Shown here: positions 59,355 through 64,000 of the stretch, in pieces
Layout of the letters: every line of letters begins with the position of its first letter
Numbering within the stretch: position 1 is the stretch's first letter
Translations under genes and position numbers: made by a program
Notes under the pieces: model-generated
The model's input: only the letters and a program-made list of their open reading frames with translations
Told to the model about the DNA's origin: nothing
Database searches by the model: none
Assembly: GCA_016292635.1 (NCBI GenBank)
Contig: JAEDIC010000008.1
Location: forward strand, 1 to 64,000
Source: Clostridia bacterium
Lineage (GTDB): Bacteria; Bacillota; Clostridia; Christensenellales; CAG-138
DNA: 64,000 nt
Direction: 5' to 3'

Positions 59355-60935
59355 ATGTTTGATATTCTCATAAAAAACGGAACGGTATACGATGGAAAGA
59401 ACGCTCCCTTCCATGGCGACGTGGCTGTGTCCGGTGGAAAGATAGCCGCCGTGGGCAATATTCGCGCAGAGGCCAGGCAGACGATAGACGCCTCCGGGAT
59501 GTGCGTTGCTCCCGGCTTTATAGACATACACCGCCATGGGGATATGGCGATATTCTCAGATGGCTTTGGCGCTGCCGAGCTTATGCAGGGTCTTACCTCC
59601 ATAGTAAACGGAAACTGCGGTATGGGGCCTTCTCCGGCAAGGGCGGACGACCACGCGCTGGAACGGTATCTTAAACCGGTATTGGGAAAGAGGGCGCAGG
59701 GTGTGGATACCTCCTCGCTGGAAAGCTATCTTAAGGACCTTGAGAGGGCGGGAGCGCCACTTAATGTGGGTATGCTTGCGGGTTGCGGCACCATATGGGC
59801 AAATGTGCTTGGTTATGGCGGCAGGCGGCCGGAAAAAGCGGACGTCACGAAATTCCACTCCATGCTGGAGCGGGAGCTTTCGGCGGGCGCTTTGGGGGTA
59901 TCTTTGGGCCTTGGCTATGCGCCTGAATGCTTTTTGACGACAAATGATCTTATAGAGGGACTTGCGCCACTGAGAAACGGCGATATACCAATAACCTTCC
60001 ATATGCGTCAGGAGGGAGACGGAGTATGCGCCGCAATAGAGGAGGTTATCGCCGTATCAAAAGCGCTTAACGCTCCTGTGCACATAAGCCACCTTAAAGC
60101 CATGGGCAAGCGCAACTGGAATAAGCGCATACCCGAAGGGCTGGATATTATAAAGAAAGCCGCAGATGAGGGAGTGGATATAACCTTTGACGCTTATCCC
60201 TATACCGCCGGCTCAACCCAGCTTATGCACCTGCTGCCGCCGGATTTTATTGAAGGGGGAACGGACAGGACGGTTTCCAGGCTGAAGGACCGGGAGCTAA
60301 GACGGGAACTTGATGAGCGCATAAAAAACGGAGGGGATTTTGACAACATCGCCGGCATGGTGGGCTGGGATAATATTCTTATATCCGTAGTGAATACAGA
60401 GGCAAACAGGCCCTTTGAGGGAATGACGCTTGTGCGGGCGGCAGAGCTTCGCAACGAAACGCCGCTGGATTGTCTTTGTGATATTCTCATAGAGGAAAAC
60501 TGCGCCGTTACCATGATAGACTTTATTACCTGCGATGAGGATATAGTAAGGATACTCAATACCCCCGGAGCAAGCGTCATATCGGATTCCATATACCCTA
60601 TGGGCGGCAGGCCGCACCCCCGGCTTTGCGGCAGCTTCCCGAGGGTAATCCAGCGATATGTAAACGAGCAGGGCAGCATGACCCTTCAAAGGGCGATAGA
60701 AATAATGACGTCAGCCCCCGCAGCCGCCCTCAGGCTGAAGGAAAAGGGAAGCATTGCCGTGGGCATGGATGGGGATATAACGGTATTCGATTCAAAGAAA
60801 ATTCGGGAAAACGGCAGCTATGCAGAGCCGGATAAGCTTGCTTCAGGCATGGAATATGTGTTGCTGGGCGGCAGGGCTAAGATATGGAAAGGGCGCATCG
60901 CGGGGGATGTAAAGGGCGCTGTTATACGCCGATAA
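59355..60935 (+). CDS. D-aminoacylase (N-acyl-D-amino-acid deacylase family)
   Basis: A 526-residue amidohydrolase. APGFIDIHRHGD (about 52-63) has the HxH metal motif, GNCGMGPSP near 87-95 and GVSLGLGYAPECF near 180 are typical of the family, and HISHLKAMGKRNW (about 239-251) has further metal His residues. It removes the acyl group from N-acyl-D-amino acids. It precedes ygeY and ygeW; related amidohydrolases occur in those clusters. AGGACGGTG precedes the ATG. It uses more ATA codons than the two genes downstream. Confidence 0.9.
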   Translation: MFDILIKNGTVYDGKNAPFHGDVAVSGGKIAAVGNIRAEARQTIDASGMCVAPGFIDIHRHGDMAIFSDGFGAAELMQGLTSIVNGNCGMGPSPARADDHALERYLKPVLGKRAQGVDTSSLESYLKDLERAGAPLNVGMLAGCGTIWANVLGYGGRRPEKADVTKFHSMLERELSAGALGVSLGLGYAPECFLTTNDLIEGLAPLRNGDIPITFHMRQEGDGVCAAIEEVIAVSKALNAPVHISHLKAMGKRNWNKRIPEGLDIIKKAADEGVDITFDAYPYTAGSTQLMHLLPPDFIEGGTDRTVSRLKDRELRRELDERIKNGGDFDNIAGMVGWDNILISVVNTEANRPFEGMTLVRAAELRNETPLDCLCDILIEENCAVTMIDFITCDEDIVRILNTPGASVISDSIYPMGGRPHPRLCGSFPRVIQRYVNEQGSMTLQRAIEIMTSAPAAALRLKEKGSIAVGMDGDITVFDSKKIRENGSYAEPDKLASGMEYVLLGGRAKIWKGRIAGDVKGAVIRR

Positions 60936-60996
60936 GCGGGCAGAAAAACGCTGCTGAAAAAAATTGCGAAAAGCTAAAAATTTTTTAGATTAGTGA

Positions 60997-61025
60997 TTGA
61001 AAAGTCAACGCCGCTGTTATATAAT
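60997..61025 (+). promoter_or_regulatory. sigma-A promoter of ygeY-ygeW
   Basis: TTGAAA (60997-61002), 17-bp spacer, TATAAT (61020-61025). Confidence 0.8.
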
Positions 61026-61059
61026 TGTCAATAGAAAACGGCATTGAGCCTGATTGACA
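61026..61059 (+). promoter_or_regulatory. inverted repeat at the ygeY transcript start
   Basis: TGTCAAT (61026-61032) and ATTGACA (61053-61059) with inner GGC/GCC arms. It could be an operator overlapping +1 or a leader hairpin. Confidence 0.45.
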
Positions 61060-61113
61060 CGTAAAACCGCATCTTAGTTATTTCAATTTTCAACAAAAAG
61101 AAAGGAATAAACC

Positions 61114-62484
61114 ATGGATTACGAAGCCATCAAAAAAGCGGCACAAGCTTACATCCCCGACATGACCAAATTCCTCAGGGACCTTATTGCCATCCCCAGC
61201 GAAAGCTGCGACGAAGAGGGCGTAGTTAGGCGTACCATCGAGGAAATGAACAAGCTGGGCTTTGACAAGGCCGAGATTGACCCCCTGGGCAACGCCCTTG
61301 GCTGGATGGGCGACGGCGAAAAGATCATCGCTTTCGACGGTCATATCGATACCGTTGGCATCGGCAACATCGCCAACTGGGAACACGACCCCTACGAGGG
61401 CTACGAGACCGATGAGATCATCTACGGTCGCGGCGGCTCCGACCAGGAAGGCGGCGTGGTATCCGCAGTTTATGGCGCAAAGATAATGAAGGACCTTGGC
61501 CTCATTCCCGATGGCTACAAGATCCTGGTAGTTGCTTCCGTACAGGAAGAGGACTGCGACGGTATGTGCTGGCAGTATATCTACAACGAGGACAAGATTG
61601 TTCCCGAATTCGTAGTATCCACCGAGCCTACCGACGGCGGCATCTATCGCGGTCATCGCGGACGTATGGAGATCCGCGTTGACGTTAAGGGCGTATCCTG
61701 CCACGGTTCCGCTCCCGAGCGCGGCGACAACGCTATTTACAAGATGGCGGACATCCTTCAGGAAGTTCGTGCCCTTAACGAGAACGACGCCGAGGAAGGC
61801 ACCGAGATCAAGGGCCTCGTAAAGATGCTGGACGCCAAGTACAATCCCGAACACTGGGAAGATGCACGCTTCCTGGGCCGCGGCACCATTGCTGCCTCTC
61901 AGATATTCTATACCTCTCCTTCCCGCTGCGCCGTTGCGGACTCCTGTGCCGTGTCTCTTGACCGCCGCATGACCGCCGGTGAAACCTGGGATTCCTGCCT
62001 TGAGGAGATACGCAACCTGCCCGCCTGCAAGAAGTACGGCGACGATGTAAAGGTCTCCATGTATATGTACGACCGTCCCGCATGGACAGGCCTGGTATAC
62101 GAGACCGAGTGCTATTTCCCCACCTGGATCAACAAGGAGACCGCCGCTCACGTTCAGGCTCTGGCAGATGCCCACAAGGCTCTCTTTGGCGAAGAGCGCA
62201 TAGGCGCACCCTCCTCCATGGATAAGCGTCATCGCCCCCTGATCGACAAGTGGACCTTCTCCACCAACGGCGTTTCCATCCAGGGACGTTACGGCATCCC
62301 CTGCGTAGGCTTCGGCCCTGGCGCAGAGAGCCAGGCTCATGCCCCCAACGAGATCACCTGGAAGCAGGATCTTGCCACCTGCGCAGCGCTGTATGCGCTT
62401 GTTCCCTCCATGTACAAGGCTGAGAACAAGACCGATGACGTTTGCCAGTTCCGTGCCGGCAAGACTAACAACGACATCCGCTGA
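61114..62484 (+). CDS. ygeY: YgeY family selenium metabolism-linked hydrolase (M20)
   Basis: A 456-residue metallopeptidase-like hydrolase of the M20/ArgE/DapE group. Metal ligands lie in FDGHIDTVG (about 73-81), GRGGSDQEGG (about 108-117) and QEEDCDG (about 149-155), then HRGRMEIRVDVKGVSCHGSAP leads into the dimerisation domain. YgeY occurs with YgeW and with selenium-dependent enzymes in anaerobes; its substrate is not established. The Ile codons are almost all ATC/ATT, unlike most neighbours, which suggests strong expression. GAAAGGAATAAACC precedes the ATG. ygeW follows 30 bp later. Confidence 0.95.
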   Translation: MDYEAIKKAAQAYIPDMTKFLRDLIAIPSESCDEEGVVRRTIEEMNKLGFDKAEIDPLGNALGWMGDGEKIIAFDGHIDTVGIGNIANWEHDPYEGYETDEIIYGRGGSDQEGGVVSAVYGAKIMKDLGLIPDGYKILVVASVQEEDCDGMCWQYIYNEDKIVPEFVVSTEPTDGGIYRGHRGRMEIRVDVKGVSCHGSAPERGDNAIYKMADILQEVRALNENDAEEGTEIKGLVKMLDAKYNPEHWEDARFLGRGTIAASQIFYTSPSRCAVADSCAVSLDRRMTAGETWDSCLEEIRNLPACKKYGDDVKVSMYMYDRPAWTGLVYETECYFPTWINKETAAHVQALADAHKALFGEERIGAPSSMDKRHRPLIDKWTFSTNGVSIQGRYGIPCVGFGPGAESQAHAPNEITWKQDLATCAALYALVPSMYKAENKTDDVCQFRAGKTNNDIR

Positions 62485-62514
62485 TTTAAATTTAAAAATA
62501 TTTGGAGGAAAAAT

Positions 62515-63711
62515 ATGAGCAACGTTAAGCAGTTTACCGATAAGCTGGATAAGCTGAATTTTGAAAATATGTATGAAGGCGACTTCTTCCTTACCTGGGA
62601 GAAGAGCCGTGAAGAGCTAGAAGCTGTATTCACCGTAGCCGACGCCCTGCGTCATCTGCGTGAGAACAACATCTCCACCAAGATATTCGACAGCGGCCTT
62701 GGCATCAGCCTTTTCCGCGATAATTCCACCCGCACCCGTTTCTCATTTGCCTCCGCATGCAACCTGCTGGGCCTTGAGGTACAGGATCTGGACGAGGGCA
62801 AGAGCCAGATAGCCCACGGCGAGACCGTTCGCGAAACTGCCAACATGATCGCCTTCATGGCTGACGTTATCGGTATTCGTGACGATATGTACATCGGCAA
62901 GGGCAATACCTATATGCACAACGTGGTTGACGCCGTTACCGATGGTCACAAGGCCGGCGTTCTGGAGCAGAAGCCCACTCTGGTTAACCTCCAGTGCGAC
63001 ATCGACCATCCCACTCAGGCTATGGCAGACGCTCTGCATCTTATCAACCTCTACGGCGGCGTGGAGAACCTTAAGGGCAAGAAGATAGCCATGACCTGGG
63101 CATACTCCCCCAGCTACGGCAAGCCCCTGTCCGTACCCCAGGGCATCATTGGCCTGATGACCCGTCTGGGCATGGATGTTACTCTCGCCTATCCCGAGGG
63201 ATACGAAGTAATGGACGAAGTTGTGGAAGTTGCCAAGAAGAACGCTGCCGAGCAGGGCGGTAAGTTCGAGATCACCAACTCCATGGCTGAAGCCTTCAAG
63301 GATGCCGACGTTGTATATCCCAAGAGCTGGGCTCCCTTCAAGGCCATGGAAGAGCGTACCGAGCTTTACGGCAAGGGCGACATGGACGGAATAAAGGCTC
63401 TGGAGAAGAGGTTGCTTGCCCAGAACGCCGAGCACAAGGATTGGGAGTGCACCGAAGAGATGATGGCTCTCACCAAGGACGGCAAGGCCATGTATATGCA
63501 CTGCCTGCCCGCCGACATCACCGATGTTTCCTGCAAGGAAGGCGAAGTAGCCGCTTCCGTATTCGATCGTTATCGCGATCCTCTCTACAAGGAAGCTTCC
63601 TACAAGCCCTACATCATCGCTGCCATGATATTCCTGGCCAAGGTAAAGGATCCTTCTGCAAAGCTCAAGGAGCTTGAGGAGAACGCCAAGAAGCGCCAGA
63701 ACATCGACTAA
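62515..63711 (+). CDS. ygeW: knotted carbamoyltransferase YgeW
   Basis: A 398-residue member of the aspartate/ornithine carbamoyltransferase superfamily, very close in wording to E. coli YgeW: FRDNSTRTRFSFASACNLLG (carbamoyl phosphate site, about 67-86), QDLDEGKSQIAHGETVRETAN, NLQCDIDHPTQ, TWAYSPSYGKPLSVPQG and MHCLPADI. The substrate is unknown; nitrogen salvage is the usual guess. TTGGAGG precedes the ATG. Codons are C-ending, as in ygeY. The ammonia-lyase ygeX of the E. coli cluster is not in the window. Confidence 0.96.
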   Translation: MSNVKQFTDKLDKLNFENMYEGDFFLTWEKSREELEAVFTVADALRHLRENNISTKIFDSGLGISLFRDNSTRTRFSFASACNLLGLEVQDLDEGKSQIAHGETVRETANMIAFMADVIGIRDDMYIGKGNTYMHNVVDAVTDGHKAGVLEQKPTLVNLQCDIDHPTQAMADALHLINLYGGVENLKGKKIAMTWAYSPSYGKPLSVPQGIIGLMTRLGMDVTLAYPEGYEVMDEVVEVAKKNAAEQGGKFEITNSMAEAFKDADVVYPKSWAPFKAMEERTELYGKGDMDGIKALEKRLLAQNAEHKDWECTEEMMALTKDGKAMYMHCLPADITDVSCKEGEVAASVFDRYRDPLYKEASYKPYIIAAMIFLAKVKDPSAKLKELEENAKKRQNID

Positions 63712-63728
63712 TTAAGTTAAAAACACAT

Positions 63729-63762
63729 AGCGCCGGGGAGGAAAACTTCCCCGGTGTTTTTA
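63729..63762 (+). terminator. terminator of ygeY-ygeW
   Basis: GCGCCGGGGA, loop, TCCCCGGTG and a T run. Confidence 0.88.
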
Positions 63763-63833
63763 TGTTTTTCACCCTATTGTTTCGCTTCGCATACTTTTGG
63801 GAATAATAAGCCCCAAAAAAGGAGCGTGATACA

Positions 63834-64000
63834 GTGATAAACCGAAACAGAACATATCAGGCCGCTTTGCTTGGACTGGCGCTGCTGATGCTTGGCATAG
63901 GCGCAGGATACAGCATAGGAAAGGAGCAGCCGCCTGAGGAGGCCATAGAGGTGCGGGAACTTGCGGCGGAAATGCCGGCCCCCGTAACGGCGGAGGAGAG
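63834..64000 (+). CDS. membrane-anchored or secreted protein, 5' part only
   Basis: A GTG with AAAGGAG about 9 bases upstream opens a frame running off the window (55 codons visible). A basic start is followed by a hydrophobic helix (AALLGLALLMLGIGAGYSIG, about 9-29) and an acidic, Glu/Pro/Ala-rich stretch. This is a signal anchor with an extracytoplasmic domain yet to come. The family cannot be told from this part. Confidence 0.7.
   Translation, partial: MINRNRTYQAALLGLALLMLGIGAGYSIGKEQPPEEAIEVRELAAEMPAPVTAEE

Overview
The window is chromosomal DNA from a spore-forming, low-oxygen Clostridia-type Firmicute (Bacillota). This rests on a spoVAC-spoVAD-spoVAE operon, a Rex repressor, a B. subtilis-like pnp-ylxY-mlpA order, a yggS-sepF-divIVA division cluster, strong AGGAGG-type ribosome binding sites and sigma-A promoters. 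A YgeY/YgeW pair and a TAXI-type TRAP transporter suggest an amino-acid-using anaerobe, possibly from the gut. I cannot fix the genus. No rRNA, intact tRNA, CRISPR array, transposase or integrase is visible.

Layout: 1-103 is the edge of something lying to the left. It holds only the 3' half of a serine tRNA, a typical attachment-site remnant. 236-5570 has a GNAT acetyltransferase, a hemolysin III-like protein, a macrodomain protein with a helical C-terminal domain, a von Willebrand A protein and an MFS exporter. 5741-9063 is an overlapping two-gene operon: a TetM-like ribosomal GTPase fused to a Rae1/YacP-type NYN nuclease, then YlmH. 9275-13023 is a TAXI-TRAP transporter with a DUF1850 protein. 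13177-20079 is core RNA decay, processing and division (pnp, ylxY, mlpA, HlyD-like, yggS, sepF, short divIVA). 20189-29750 carries a 2547-residue NdvB-like glucan synthase/phosphorylase and YgiQ. 29787-34847 is a 5-kb block bounded by two inverted copies of a roughly 180-bp multi-hairpin repeat; it holds a small membrane protein, a P-II-like protein, a DUF1538 permease and spoVA. 34896-44469 has a VanW-family protein, a probable pantothenate ECF transporter with coaX, a tiny membrane protein, a Dabb protein, uvrBA and rex. 44572-50438 is maf and mreBCD-mrdA for cell shape. 50718-59225 has a MarR operon, glycogen phosphorylase, DUF937 and membrane proteins, another GNAT, a secreted metallo-beta-lactamase-fold hydrolase, an orphan acyl carrier protein and a short-chain dehydrogenase. 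59355-63711 is a D-aminoacylase with ygeY and ygeW. A secreted or membrane-anchored protein runs off the right edge from 63834.

The most notable system is the TetM-like/Rae1 fusion coupled to YlmH. TetM-like GTPases enter the ribosomal A site, Rae1 cuts mRNA in the A site, and YlmH (RqcP2) works in ribosome-associated quality control. The fusion therefore looks like a one-piece stalled-ribosome clearance machine. It seems to be expressed from a leaderless promoter, and ylmH has left its usual place beside sepF and divIVA. Second is the inverted pair of structured repeats, each placed directly after a terminator and each ending in a terminator-like hairpin. All function calls come from reading motifs and gene order; no database search was run.
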